Shown here piece by piece: positions 22,120 through 32,518 of a stretch of 64,000 bases of DNA (within the stretch, counting starts at the first letter, position 1; every line of letters begins with the position of its first letter). Position numbers and translations under genes: made by a program. Source of the stretch: Ligustrum vulgare. Lineage: Eukaryota; Streptophyta; Magnoliopsida; Lamiales; Oleaceae. Under the pieces are notes generated by a model. The model ran no database searches and was not told the origin of the DNA. It saw only the letters and a program-made list of their open reading frames with translations. Where the stretch lies: the NCBI GenBank assembly GCA_963555705.1, contig OY743184.1:24712859-24776858 (forward strand), given 5' to 3'.

Positions 22120-22603
22120 CTGTATGTGATAGGATCTGTTAGTTCATTTTGGTTTATAAACACTCCAAATTTCAATACAACTTTTTAACCTCATATTTTT
22201 TCTCTCTCCAAATTTTAACCCTTTATTCTTCTCCAGGTGCGCGAAAAAACCAGACTATAATCTGGAAAAAATATCTGAACAGAGATGTGCTTGGGTAATT
22301 AAATTATGAGGGCGTATTTTATAACATATAGAAGTTGTAACTTTATTTTTCCATGCAAGTTAATAATATTTTATTCCAAAAAAATGCTAAACATACTTTT
22401 CCCCACTTTTATGCAGCAAGCATTATCACTGTCTAAAAAAATAATAATTTTGTTTTTTCTTTTGTAGTGCACATTCGTTGTTGTTTTCCTGCCATTTTTT
22501 TTTTTACTTGAAAACACATTTCCATGACAGGGATATAAAATGTCGTAACCAAAGAGTTTGCTAACTATTCAGAAAAAAAAATTGAATCTGCTTAATAAAC
22601 CAA
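22120..22603 (-). other. likely transposase intron
   Basis: The minus strand shows an acceptor ACATACAG at 22120-22127 just before the DCFGAMD exon. The N-terminal exon ends near 22604 at RDISCFK, where family members continue directly into this block. The donor side reads TTGGTT after AAG, not a perfect GT. Inside lies one arm of the dispersed MITE motif (about 22165-22245). Confidence 0.45.
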
Positions 22604-23131
22604 CTTGAAACATGAAATGTCGCGGATTCGTGGGCGAATGATGACCCTCTCCATTAGGTAGTTCGGATGAGGCCTTATTATGTCAGAGGATAACCGTGTG
22701 AGTTTCTCAAGCACGTAGTGGAAATGCTCATGTACAATTTTGATGGAATGCCCGAATAGAATGTGTGCCAACCTGATCCCTGCTGAATGTCCCATAATGA
22801 ACAGTGCTATAGCTAGCCTTAGTTCTGCAAATATGTACATTGAATCTTTAAACCCGTAGTGATCTTTAAGGTAAGACACCAAAGATCGAAAAGCATGTGT
22901 ACACATCCTGCAAAGTTGTAGGCAATCATCCCCACTTCGTTGGTTCAAGACTCTGTCCATCAAGTACTTCCCGTTGCAACCATGCGAATTAGTTCGAGTT
23001 TCATCCATTTTTTCCTGCAAAATGAATTTGGCAACGTGGTCGGTGAGACAGCAAAATTTAATCCACGATTCATCTTTGGCATGCATTCTTTCAACTGCAG
23101 CTAGAAATTTTTCATCAATAGGGGGCAACAT
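22604..23131 (-). pseudogene. Harbinger transposase, N-terminal part
   Basis: About 176 open codons. CRMCTHAFRSLVSYL and the following helix-rich FAELRLAIALFIMGHSAG, FGHSIKIVHEHFHYVL match the N-terminal DUF8040/helix-turn-helix region of plant PIF/Harbinger nucleases, ending with RIRDISCFK. The start MLPPIDEKF at 23131 is the first Met; true start unknown. This part alone lacks catalytic residues. Confidence 0.75.
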
Positions 23132-23880
23132 TTAATGCAATTGCAACTAGAAAGTGTATGCACACCACTATATTTTTGAAGGAGGCAGTTCGAGTGGACC
23201 GTGTTCTCCTAACTTGTTAGAAGGGAGGTTTTATAGAAGGAGTGTTACACAATAGGACCAACAATAATTGTTGGTTCTCTATTCCCATGTGATTTTACTT
23301 GAATGAAGTACTTCCATTACTATTTTACTAGTACATCCTTTTTTTGTGTTGTGTTTTTATAGGACTCATGGGGTATGTCCAATAATTTGCCAAGACAAAC
23401 AAGTCCTACTTGTTTTGTTCCCATGTATTTTATTAGCAGCTTGATTGTGGTCCACATATCATTTGTATTCATAAATGAATGGAGGAGCAGGAAGCTCGTC
23501 CAATATAAATACTTTTTGTGGTAACGTTAATGACAAGTCAAGGTTGTGTGGTCGTACTCGAATGGGTATCGGGTTTTTTTGCTTCTCTTAATTCAAAACA
23601 CCACACAATATCTACGAACACCCCATTTTTCTATTCCTGTTCCACAATCACATTACATTAATGGGAAATGGTAGAAATCTAGTGTACATGATAAGTTGGA
23701 GTGAAAAACGAGCATAGTTCGGTAATATGAATTAAACATAACACAAAGATTCTCAGAAGTGAAATAAAACTACCTCATTAAAAAAACCCATATCGACTCT
23801 ACCGTAAACAGCCTAACACATGCAACACGATGGGCACCTCACTTGTAACCGCTTTCGAACATGAATTTCAACCAACGAAC

Positions 23881-24411
23881 CTACTGCGGAATGGTTTTCC
23901 AGCCAAGAAAGATTTCCCGTTGCTTCTCGTTGTTGCCCAACATCGTGGCACCGTAGGTGGATAATTCATCATTCACCTCGAATATGTCATGGAGACGAGG
24001 CCAACACATCTCCATTGGTGAGATTTCTACTGGTTTCTCTAACTTTATATTGTAGGCATCGTCGAAGGCCTCAAGCAAATCCAAATCGACAACCTTTTTA
24101 CCCCGCTTGGAACTATGCCCTACCTCATAAAATTTACGCTTTCTACCACCTGTGGTTCGGCTCCCGAATGTGACATCAAGTGGGGAATGTGGCATTTGAA
24201 CACCAGGAACATGGTTGAAGGAACCATCGTCTTCTAAATCGAATGGACCGGAGTTCAAGTCTAGACCGCGGGTCAATCCTAATAGGGCTTGGGATCCTGT
24301 TACAGTTGCAGGGTACACCACGTGCTCCCACATAGCGGTGACATTTTTAAACAAAATGTCATCGTACTCAATAAGTCGGTCCAAATTCTTATTCTTCACA
24401 TTCGGATGCAC
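23881..24411 (-). pseudogene. Myb/SANT-like Harbinger ORF, C-terminal exon
   Basis: About 176 codons, opening HPNVKNKNLDRLIEYDDILFK, which fits the segment right after the Myb/SANT domain in plant Harbinger accessory proteins. The middle has a basic patch RKRKFYEVG and SSKRGKK, a possible nuclear signal. A C-terminal stretch MCWPRLHDIFEVNDEL precedes the stop. The exon has no stop inside. Known role of such proteins: nuclear import and DNA binding with the transposase. Confidence 0.6.
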
Positions 24412-25223
24412 CTACACGTTAACCAAATGCCTTGAACTATTTATTAGTTAGAAGAAATCGGATGTAATAATTGTAATGCCATCCATAATCCTACAAAGTT
24501 TGGGAATTTTTTTTTGTCCATCCAACCACATTAACTTAAACGAAAATAAGTGTTAAAAATGGAAAAAAAAAAAAAAAAATTCAATTGCAGTGAATGAAGA
24601 GTGAAGATATCAAATTTCAAGATCTTAACACGTCGAACATCGGTATACATACCTCCAAACCAAACTCTAAATCATTTCAGGCTGTCCAATATCAAATTAT
24701 TAAGTTCATAAACAATTACCAAAAACTCACATACCCTGTAAGAGTTTATTATTTCACACATGATCATGAAAAGTTCAATTGAAATAGGCTCTTTGATAAT
24801 CATTTTCAGAAAATGAATCTCAATTAGGAATTCATGTAATAGAAAAATTTATTACCTTAATAATCTTTTTATTAGTGTGTTCCGATATTATTCAATTCAT
24901 ATGTCTTTTCACAGTGAAAGTTCATTTCCCAATTTTGTGATTTGGTTTAAATATTGAACAGAACTAGCTATGTTCTCCAACTTCATCTGCTGTGCCACCA
25001 CCAGGAGGAACTTCCTCATCTGCACTCCTCAATTATTGATTAAAAAATTCATTATATGATTAATAATATAGTCGAATTATTCAATCATTTTTATTTACCA
25101 TTACTCGTATCGAGCACGTATGCAGACCTCAACATAAGGGATTTGAAAAAAAAAATATGGAATCCATTTTCTTTGCATAGTATTATGTATATTTCCTTTT
25201 GCAACGGCAAGTGAGACCGAAAA

Positions 25224-25514
25224 TTAGCGTACCTGGATAGCCTGCTCCCACCATGCCTCGTCAGCCGTGATACAGTTGGTAAGAGGATCTACTCCAAGTC
25301 TAGTGGCATTAAGCAATGCGTTCATTGCCGACCACAATTTCTTTTGCGCGTTCCAGAAATTTTTCACCTGTGTGTGGTTGCACTCAACGTCAAATGCCTT
25401 GCCTATTTCGGTCGCCACCTTCTTCAAGGCTTCCGGTTTGAGACTTGCACCTGCCCTCTTTCCAATGTTTACTTGCTCCACGTATAGCTGGTAGAATAGG
25501 TCAATCTTACGGTC
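25224..25514 (-). pseudogene. Myb/SANT-like domain exon, cut by Copia D
   Basis: RKIDLFYQLYVEQVNIGKRA and HTQVKNFWNAQKKLWSAMNALL, with TADEAWWEQAIQ at the end, follow the three-helix plant Myb_DNA-bind_3 pattern. The exon is truncated at the TSD ATCCC (25515-25519). Its other half lies at 30528 onward, where the same frame continues. Confidence 0.75.
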
Positions 25515-25519
25515 ATCCC
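25515..25519. repeat. target-site duplication of Copia D, left
   Basis: ATCCC, repeated at 30523-30527. Confidence 0.9.
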
Positions 25520-25871
25520 AGAAGAAATATAACAAAGTGATAGAAGAGCTTTTATTTCACAAAATCTGATTAAAATTACAATGAGTTTATGCAGGTATTT
25601 ATATACAAAATTTACAGATATACAACCTATACATATAGATTTTCTGTTAGATCTAACAAATCTTATCAATTCTTCATGTGCACAGCGTGAGATTTATGCT
25701 GAGGATTGCCAAGTCAGTCGAGCTAATTTTCATGCAATGTCTTCTAGAGTATTTTGCAAGCAAGAAGAGAAAAACGTAATCCTTGAAGTAAGAAGCGTGT
25801 TCCCAACAGTTCATATAGGTCTCAAAGCTTCAGCTAGCTCATTTTGGTCCTCATCCTGCTTTCTTTCAACA
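25520..25871 (-). repeat. 3' LTR of Copia D
   Basis: 352 bp; minus strand begins TGTTGAAAGAAAG and ends TTTCTTCT. The last codons and stop of pol (25811) lie inside it. TATA-like TATAAATA at 25596-25603. Confidence 0.95.
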
Positions 25872-28800
25872 CCCCCTTTCAAACTGGGATTAACCTCGTT
25901 CATACCCAGTTTGTCCCTTAAGTAGAGATGTCTAGAATTGTGAACAGGTTTTGTCAAAATGTCTGCTATTTGATCTGTTGTAGAGACATAGTTGATCTGT
26001 AGTTTCTTTGCAAGAACCATGTCTCGAACAAAATGCACATCCAGCTCGATGTGTTTAGTTCGAGCATGGTAAACTGGGTTGGAAGCTAAGGCGCTTGCGC
26101 CCATGTTGTCACACCAAACCACTGGAATCTCCGTACGAGTAACTTGCAGCTCAGTTAGAAGAGATTGAACCCATATAATTTCTGCAGTAGTATTTGCTAG
26201 GGCTCTGTACTCCGCCTCTGTGCTAGACCTAGCAATTACTTGCTGCTTCTTTGAACTCCATGAGACTAAATTACATCCCAAATATATGCAATATCCAACT
26301 ACTGACCTTCTATCATCTGGACATGAAGCCCAATCTGCATCTCCATAGGCTATGATATTAAGGTTCTGGTCATTCTGGATAGTCATTCCCAAATCTGTTG
26401 TGCCTCTGATATACCTGAAAATTCTCTTGAGCAAATTCCAATGGGTATCTGTAGGATATTGAAGATATTGGCTCACCCTGTTAACAGCAAATGAGATGTC
26501 TGGCCTTGTGTGGGTCAAATATTGTAGTGCCCCAACTGCACTCCTGAAATATGTAGGATCCTTCAGACTTGTTCCTTCACTTCTGCTAACTAGTTTCCCA
26601 GATGCCATAGGAGTTATACTAGGTTTCAGATTTTCAAAATTGAATTTCTTTAGTATACCCATAGCATAAGATCTCTGTGACATGTGTAATCCAAGCTCAC
26701 TTCTTTTGAACTCTATTCCAAGGAATTTCTTCAGACTGCCCATATCTTTTAAAGTAAAAATAGAGTTTAGCTTGTCAACTAGTTCTTGTAACTTCTTCCT
26801 ACAATTTCCTGTTAGAATTATGTCATCAACATACACTAGCAGAAACACTTCAAATCCTTGAGCAATCTGATAAAATACTGAATTGTCTGCCTTTGATTGT
26901 TTAAACTTCCAACTTAGTAGAGCCTCTTTCAATGTTTCATTCCAAGCTCTAGGGGCTTGCTTAAGTCCATATAGAGCTTTGCTGAGCTTACATACATGAG
27001 TTGGCTTTGTTTGATCAACAAAGCCTTGAGGCTGTTCCATAAAGACCATTTCCTCAAGTTTACCATTGAGAAAGGCATTATTTATGTCCACTTGTCTAAT
27101 TTCCCATCCTCTTGAGATTGCTATAGTCAAAACAATCTTTAAAGTTGGTGCTTTAGCCACCGGGCTAAATGTCTCATAATAATCAATCCCAGACGTCTGT
27201 AAAAAACCTTTAGCCACCAATCTCGCTTTGTGTCTTTGAATGTTTCCCTCATCATCAAACTTCAATTTATACACCCATTTACATCCAATCACTTTCATCT
27301 GTGGTTCTGCTGGTACTAATGACCATGTTTGGTTTTTGGTTAAGGCATTATACTCCTCTTTCATGGCTTCACTCCACTTTTTGCTACACAATGCTTCTTC
27401 TACTGATATTGGTTCCCTTTCATCTAAACCGCCTGACAAAATACTGGAATAAATCTTTGGTTTAAATACACCTGCCTTAGCCCTCGTTACCATGTGATGA
27501 CCTGTTGTAGTTATATTCTGATCAACAGCCTGCTCTTGAGAATCTGCAGTAATGTCATCCTGATTCTCTGCTGTTTCATTCTGAATTTCATTGTATCCAT
27601 CTCTCTGAGCCAAGAAATGACTTGCTTCATTTGAATTTTCAACTTCATCATTTGATTCCTCAGAATTTACTTCAGAGAGTCTGGTTGAGAGTTCAGCTGC
27701 AGGTTGTACTCTATCAATTGAATCTGTTGGAGTTTGGAAGTTAATCTCAAAGGGTATTTGACTTAGGCTGATAGGAGATTGTTTTGGTTCTTGTTTTTTA
27801 TTTATAAAGCTCCCTTTGAATGGAAAGGATTTTTCATCAAAAACAACATTCCTGGAAACATAAATTCTACCATTTGAGTTCAAGCACTTGTAGCCTTTGT
27901 GAGATGCACTAGGTCCCAGATAAACACATTTTTGTGTATGAAAGTCGAACTTATGGTTTTGGTATGGTCTTAAGCATGGGTAGCAGGCACTGCCAAAGGT
28001 TTTAAGCATCTGATAATTTGGTTCCTGTTTGAAAAGAGCTTCATAGGGTGACTTGTGTTGTAATATTGGGCTTGGTAGTCTATTTATAAGATAGGTTGCT
28101 ATAATGAAAGCTTCCCACCAATAAAATAACGGCATGTAGGCTTGAGCAAGTAAGGTCAAACCGGTTTCAGTGATATGTCTGTGTTTTCTTTCAGCCCTGC
28201 CATTTTGTGGTGAAGTGTGTGGACAGGAGTGTCTCAAATCAATGCCTGCCTCTTTAGCAATTTGGTTTAGGAATTTGTACTCACCTCCCATATCACTCTG
28301 AATCATTTTTATTTTTCTCTCAAACTGATTCTCAACAAGCCTTTGAAAGACTGTGAAGTGGTGGCAAACATCATTTTTATGTTTGAGAGGATAGATCCAG
28401 GTGTACCTAGTGCAATCATCTACAAAAATTACATAATATTTGAACCCTGTGGTAGAACTTAAAGGAGCTGGGCCCCAGACATCAGTATGGATTAAATCAA
28501 GGGGTAGTTTAGCATGAGATTGAGGCAGATTATATGGTAATGTGTGTGACTTCCCAAACTGACAAGCCTCACAAAAAGGAATTTTATTTATATTGGATGT
28601 AGACTTATTACAAAGTTGTAACACTTGAAACATAGTAGAAGAATGAGGGTGTCCTAGCCTTCTATGCCAAATTTCTAAATCTGAACAGGAATTTCTGCCA
28701 GTTTCTTTTGGTTGGCTGAGAGTAGTATTGAAAGCTTTGTGAGTAGGTGAGCTGATTTGTGGTTGACCTGAACTTTGATTAACCAGATTCAATTGATAGA

Positions 28801-28915
28801 GCCCTTCCTTAAGCTTCCCTTTCACCAGTGTTCTCCTTGTTTGTAAATCCTTCACAACACATTTATCAGGAAAAAATTCACAAGAGACATTGTTATCACA
28901 GGTAAATTTTGACAC
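25811..28915 (-). CDS. Copia D pol: integrase, RT and RNase H
   Basis: 1034 codons from the first in-frame Met; the true N-terminus is the gag-protease ORF upstream, separated by one frameshift near 28930. In order: HHCC zinc finger (WHRRLGH, CEACQFGK, about residues 83-125), integrase core with HTDVWGP, QSDMGGEY and SPQNGRAERKH (about 140-260), and RT (about 535-780) with WVYKLKFDDEG, NNAFLNGKLEE and the intact catalytic LVYVDD. RNase H follows (about 865-990) with YGDADWAS, SSTEAEYRAL and the end HFVRDMV. All key residues I looked for are present. Products act in the virus-like particle and nucleus to copy and insert the element. It ends inside the 3' LTR. Confidence 0.93.
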   Translation of the reverse strand: MSKFTCDNNVSCEFFPDKCVVKDLQTRRTLVKGKLKEGLYQLNLVNQSSGQPQISSPTHKAFNTTLSQPKETGRNSCSDLEIWHRRLGHPHSSTMFQVLQLCNKSTSNINKIPFCEACQFGKSHTLPYNLPQSHAKLPLDLIHTDVWGPAPLSSTTGFKYYVIFVDDCTRYTWIYPLKHKNDVCHHFTVFQRLVENQFERKIKMIQSDMGGEYKFLNQIAKEAGIDLRHSCPHTSPQNGRAERKHRHITETGLTLLAQAYMPLFYWWEAFIIATYLINRLPSPILQHKSPYEALFKQEPNYQMLKTFGSACYPCLRPYQNHKFDFHTQKCVYLGPSASHKGYKCLNSNGRIYVSRNVVFDEKSFPFKGSFINKKQEPKQSPISLSQIPFEINFQTPTDSIDRVQPAAELSTRLSEVNSEESNDEVENSNEASHFLAQRDGYNEIQNETAENQDDITADSQEQAVDQNITTTGHHMVTRAKAGVFKPKIYSSILSGGLDEREPISVEEALCSKKWSEAMKEEYNALTKNQTWSLVPAEPQMKVIGCKWVYKLKFDDEGNIQRHKARLVAKGFLQTSGIDYYETFSPVAKAPTLKIVLTIAISRGWEIRQVDINNAFLNGKLEEMVFMEQPQGFVDQTKPTHVCKLSKALYGLKQAPRAWNETLKEALLSWKFKQSKADNSVFYQIAQGFEVFLLVYVDDIILTGNCRKKLQELVDKLNSIFTLKDMGSLKKFLGIEFKRSELGLHMSQRSYAMGILKKFNFENLKPSITPMASGKLVSRSEGTSLKDPTYFRSAVGALQYLTHTRPDISFAVNRVSQYLQYPTDTHWNLLKRIFRYIRGTTDLGMTIQNDQNLNIIAYGDADWASCPDDRRSVVGYCIYLGCNLVSWSSKKQQVIARSSTEAEYRALANTTAEIIWVQSLLTELQVTRTEIPVVWCDNMGASALASNPVYHARTKHIELDVHFVRDMVLAKKLQINYVSTTDQIADILTKPVHNSRHLYLRDKLGMNEVNPSLKGGVERKQDEDQNELAEALRPI
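25872..25881 (-). other. polypurine tract of Copia D
   Basis: GAAAGGGGG on the minus strand abuts the TGTTG start of the 3' LTR. Confidence 0.85.
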
Positions 28916-30153
28916 ACATATAAGATTTTCCTGATCATAGGAACATGTAACAAATTTTTCAGTACTAAGGCTCTTCTAGAGTTAATATCAAATTTCCTTT
29001 TACCAACATGAGATATAAGTAATGAATTTCCATTACCAACAACCAGTTTTTGATTACCTACATACTCCTTGGCTTCCTCTAGATTCTCTTTGTTAACAGT
29101 TACATGGTGGCTGGCTCCTGTATCAGCATACCAGGCATGATCCAGTACTGTGCTTGGTTTTGCTATATATGCAGATGGGTTTGAGTCTTGCCCTGCAGGT
29201 TTCTTTCCCATATACTTCTCATTCATTCTATTGAAACACCATGCTGCTGTGTGATTACTTAGTCCACATATTTGGCACGGGTCTCTGCCCTCATTTGTTC
29301 TGCCAAATCTACCTCTGCCTCTAGATCTGCCTCTGAAGTTCTGACTCCTTCCACCCCTGTTGTTTCTTCCAGCAAAGTAGTTCGAATTGCTGGTTCTTCC
29401 TTGAGTCAAATTGATGGAGCCAAAACCAGTTCTAACCTGGCTGAGATACTCAAGCCGACTCTCAAATGTCATGAGAGTTGATGTCAATTCATACCAGGTG
29501 ACATTCTCCCTGCTATTGACCAGCACCACTATAGGCGTATACTCTTCATCCAATCCAGCAAGTGCTTGAGTGACAAGATCTGAGTGATCAACTTTCTTTC
29601 CTGCAACTTCCAGATTGTCTGCTATCTGTTTGATCATAGTGAGGTACTGATCCATAGTTAGAGACCCTTTTCTAGCCCTCTGGAGTTCTGAAGTCAGGAA
29701 TGTGATTCTGGATCTGTTCAAAATCCCATAATTCTCACTGATAGCTTTCCAGAGTTCATTTGAAGTGCTGCAGCCCATAACACGCATCACAATTTCTGGT
29801 GTCATGGATGAATACAGCCATCCCATCAATAGCTGATCCACAAAAATCCATCTGGAGTACTCCGGATTAGGAGTTGTCTGAACTATTACTCCTGCATCAG
29901 TTGTAACTTGTGTGCTGATATTCTGGGATGGGCATTCCTTTGTCCCCAGTAAGTAGCCTTCTAATCCATGTCCTTTAATGACTGGCATTACAACATTTTT
30001 CCACAGAAGGAAATTATCTCTATCTAACTTCACTGATGCAGCTTGAGTGAGACTCATTCCAAACGGGGCAGTGCTGTTAACAAGAGATGCTGCTTGCATA
30101 GTGGAATTGAAGCTTGAAGTAGCAGAAGAATCTGTGGGATGAGAATTCGCCAT
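28852..30153 (-). CDS. Copia D gag-protease
   Basis: 433 codons starting MANSHPTDSS just inside the primer site. Residues about 50-235 are the UBN2 gag domain (SVKLDRDNFLLWKNVV, SELQRARKGSLTMDQYL). An RG-rich stretch (RGGRSQNFRGRSRGRGR) precedes the knuckle CQICGLSNHTAAWC (about 292-305), and the protease site WYADTGASHH lies at about 340. The last 15 or so codons are in the wrong frame: after LLHVPMIRK one base appears missing near 28930, so pol is read in the other frame. Without that lesion gag and pol would be one polyprotein of about 1400 residues. Confidence 0.9.
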   Translation of the reverse strand: MANSHPTDSSATSSFNSTMQAASLVNSTAPFGMSLTQAASVKLDRDNFLLWKNVVMPVIKGHGLEGYLLGTKECPSQNISTQVTTDAGVIVQTTPNPEYSRWIFVDQLLMGWLYSSMTPEIVMRVMGCSTSNELWKAISENYGILNRSRITFLTSELQRARKGSLTMDQYLTMIKQIADNLEVAGKKVDHSDLVTQALAGLDEEYTPIVVLVNSRENVTWYELTSTLMTFESRLEYLSQVRTGFGSINLTQGRTSNSNYFAGRNNRGGRSQNFRGRSRGRGRFGRTNEGRDPCQICGLSNHTAAWCFNRMNEKYMGKKPAGQDSNPSAYIAKPSTVLDHAWYADTGASHHVTVNKENLEEAKEYVGNQKLVVGNGNSLLISHVGKRKFDINSRRALVLKNLLHVPMIRKILYVCQNLPVITMSLVNFFLINVL

Positions 30154-30158
30154 TTATG

Positions 30159-30170
30159 GCTCTGATACCA
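30159..30170 (-). other. primer binding site of Copia D
   Basis: TGGTATCAGAGC on the minus strand directly abutting the LTR, without spacer. Confidence 0.93.
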
Positions 30171-30522
30171 AGAAGAAATATAACAAAGTGATAGAAGAGC
30201 TTTTATTTCACAAAATCTGATTAAAATTACAATGAGTTTATGCAGGTATTTATATACAAAATTTACGGATATACAACCTATACATATAGATTTCCTGTTA
30301 GATCTAACAAATCTTATCAATTCTTCATGTGCACAGCGTGAGATTTATGCTGAGGATTGCAAAGTCAGCTGAGCTAATTTTCATGCAATGTCTTCTAGAG
30401 TATTCTGCAAGCAAGAAGAGAAAAACGTAATCCTTGAAGTAAGAAGCGTGTTCCCAACAGTTCATATAGGTCTCAAAGTCTCAGCTAGCTCATTTTGGTC
30501 CTCATCCTGCTTTCTTTCAACA
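30171..30522 (-). repeat. 5' LTR of Copia D
   Basis: 352 bp, same length as the 3' LTR. TATA-like TATAAATA at 30247-30254 on the minus strand is the likely core promoter. Confidence 0.95.
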
Positions 30523-30640
30523 ATCCCACCTCAAGCTGATGCGAACTTTCTCCTCCAGTGCCTTGCCTTTCTTTTGCGGGGAGGAGCGTGTGTAGTACAG
30601 TGGGTCATCGTCGAACTTGGAAACAGGAGAACAAGAATAA
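30523..30640 (-). pseudogene. Myb/SANT-like ORF, upstream part of the split exon
   Basis: Starting at the right TSD copy ATCCC (30523-30527), the minus strand reads RSSPQKKGKALEEKVRISLR and then, across Copia D, into the exon at 25514. A pyrimidine-rich run ending CCAAG near 30618 could be an intron acceptor. Upstream 30640-30870 is not recognised. Confidence 0.6.
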
Positions 30641-31117
30641 ACATTTACTGGAGTCCTATTTTTGGAGTCAGAAATACACTTTCAAAACTGGAAACTACAT
30701 ACCTTTCCGAGAAGAGATCTGTCCATGTTCTTCACCTTCGGGCGCGTTGGTCGGACCGGTTGTTGTCGGTGAAGTTGGTTGCGTGTCAACGGTTTCATGT
30801 GGTGGTGGTGCGCTTTATAATTTCTCCCACCATCACTGGGTCTCTGGCACTATGAGAGAGAGGTGTGGGCGAAGGAAGCCTTTTTTTTTTTTTTTTGAAA
30901 TGAGGGTCGAAGGAAGCTTTGAGATGTGTTTTCTGACAAAGAACAGATTTCTGTCACTTTCATTTGTTTTTATTTTAATCATGATTGTGACATTTCACCT
31001 ACCTACCATTCAACCTGATAATAACCTGGTTTATAACAGAGGCTAGACGGTTCAGTTCATATTCAATGTTGTCTGAATTAAATTTATAATGGTGGGTGTT
31101 TTAGTCTTTTAGCCTCT
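30641..31117. other. no supported gene
   Basis: Open frames at 30558-31046 (+) are not recognisable and overlap the Myb-like exon on the other strand. A poly-T run lies at 30882-30896. Confidence 0.4.
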
Positions 31118-31440
31118 GTTCGACCATTTTGTTTAAATAAAAAAAATTAAATTGCACAAATTCTCAAATTACTTTTTAACTTCATATATTTTTTCTTTAA
31201 AAATTTTTAACCCCAAATCTTACCTCAAAATATTAAATAAATGGCGGCCCGAACAGCTTTTGTTTGGTAATATTGTTTGATTTATAAAATGGTTTATTTA
31301 TGATTTTGGGGTAAAAAATAGTAGTTGAAAATTGAAAAGAAAAATGTAAGTGATTAAAAATTGGTTTGAAAAATTGTGTAGTATAAAAATTGGTTTATAA
31401 ATCAGTTTATTTTTATTTTTTTTACCGAACACTTGCTAAT
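31118..31440. mobile_element. palindromic MITE (GTGATTAAAAA family)
   Basis: Left arm (about 31150-31240: ACTTTTTAACTTCATATA, ACCCCAAATCTTACC) is the imperfect reverse complement of the right arm (about 31290-31400: TTTTGGGGTAAAAAATAG, GTGATTAAAAATTGG). The copy is about 320 bp. Single arms of the same family occur elsewhere in the window. Ends are not sharp enough to define a target duplication. Confidence 0.55.
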
Positions 31441-31443
31441 AGT

Positions 31444-31604
31444 CAATGTTCTAAAAGGCGTAAACCGTGATGAAGTGACGAAGTCGAGAATCACATTTAA
31501 GCGTGCCTATGTGTGAAAAAATCCGATAATGCATGACGAAATGCTTGTGAAGGACAAAGCGTGAAGCACGAGTTTCGTGCGTAAACGCAACTTTTAGAAC
31601 AATG
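31444..31604. mobile_element. 161-bp MITE with TGTTCTAAAAG termini
   Basis: Terminal inverted repeats CAATGTTCTAAAAG and CTTTTAGAACAATG flank a non-coding centre. Confidence 0.65.
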
Positions 31605-32518
31605 ATTTTAGCAAACTTGTACTTATGTGGAACTTGTTTCAGTTTCTTTTTCTATTTGGAATAAACATGCCAGCTTTTTTACTTTGTTGTTGGTAATGGG
31701 AAAAATTGATTTTTGAGGAGTGTGTGGTTAAAAGATGATTTAAAATTGTTGAATGATGGACCCCATAGAACAGTACGAAAATGAGCTTGAGACATGTTGG
31801 GCAGTTCTGTATGAGCTGGTCGGGACGTGACGGGTCCAACTGCACACCTATTTGATGCGCATAATCATTAAGCCTCTTTTTGACATTTTTAAATAATATA
31901 ATTTTTCAAAACACTTTTTAACTACACACATTTTCTCTCTACATTTTTCAATCACATATTTTACCTCAAAAACATTAAAAAAAAAAATTTAAATAAAAAA
32001 CTTTTAACAAATGCATTGGGCAAAATTTTGATCATATTTGGTGGAGATTAAATTAAATTTTTAATTCATTTTGATTAAAGTTAACGAAATGAATTGTAAA
32101 TTCTATGAAATTTATAATTAAAATTAATTGTTAACTTTGAGTTATATTAAAATTATAATTTTATTCAATATCTAACATTAACCTAATTTATAACAGTTAC
32201 GTGTTAACATTTCACTGAACCATTTTTTTGAAAGTCAACAATTTCAACTTGTTAATGATTCAAGGTTAGCATTTTTTACGTTTAAAAAATTGATTAACAA
32301 AATATTATCACATGACTATTAACTATATCTGCAAAAGATCATTTATAAACGACTTGCCAAATAAATAAAAGGTATTGACAATTTCAAATATTTTATGCTT
32401 TAAAACCCGATCAGGCCATCTACCCAGGAAAAGGAAAAGGGTGAAGGGTCAGAGGATCAACCCGAAGATTTAAAAAAAATAGCATTAAAAAAAATAGTCA
32501 TTATTTGTCATACAATGT
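31605..32518. other. AT-rich noncoding DNA
   Basis: 31858-31990 holds another arm of the GTGATTAAAAA-type MITE family (reverse orientation). The remainder shows no ORF or repeat I can name. Confidence 0.4.

Larger units (their letters stand above)
25520..30522 (-). mobile_element. nearly intact Ale/Retrofit-like Copia retrotransposon (element D)
   Basis: 5003 bp with two 352-bp LTRs that differ at about eight positions, perfect TSD ATCCC, primer site and polypurine tract. The internal reading frame is complete from gag to RNase H except for one frameshift near 28930. LTR termini are TG at the 5' end and CT at the 3' end (minus strand), not the canonical CA. Lineage is judged from the short LTRs, compact single polyprotein and gag/RT style. 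Confidence 0.94.
21619..30640 (-). mobile_element. PIF/Harbinger-type element, decayed and split by Copia D
   Basis: Two minus-strand genes typical of this superfamily lie in order: a Myb/SANT-like ORF (exons at 30528-30640, 25224-25514 and 23881-24411), then a DDE transposase (22604-23131 and 21619-22119). The Ale-like Copia at 25520-30522 interrupts the first. Terminal inverted repeats and a 3-bp TWA duplication were not found, so the outer boundaries are unknown. The gaps 23132-23880 and 24412-25223 hold no other recognisable gene; 24559-24578 is a poly-A run. Confidence 0.68.
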
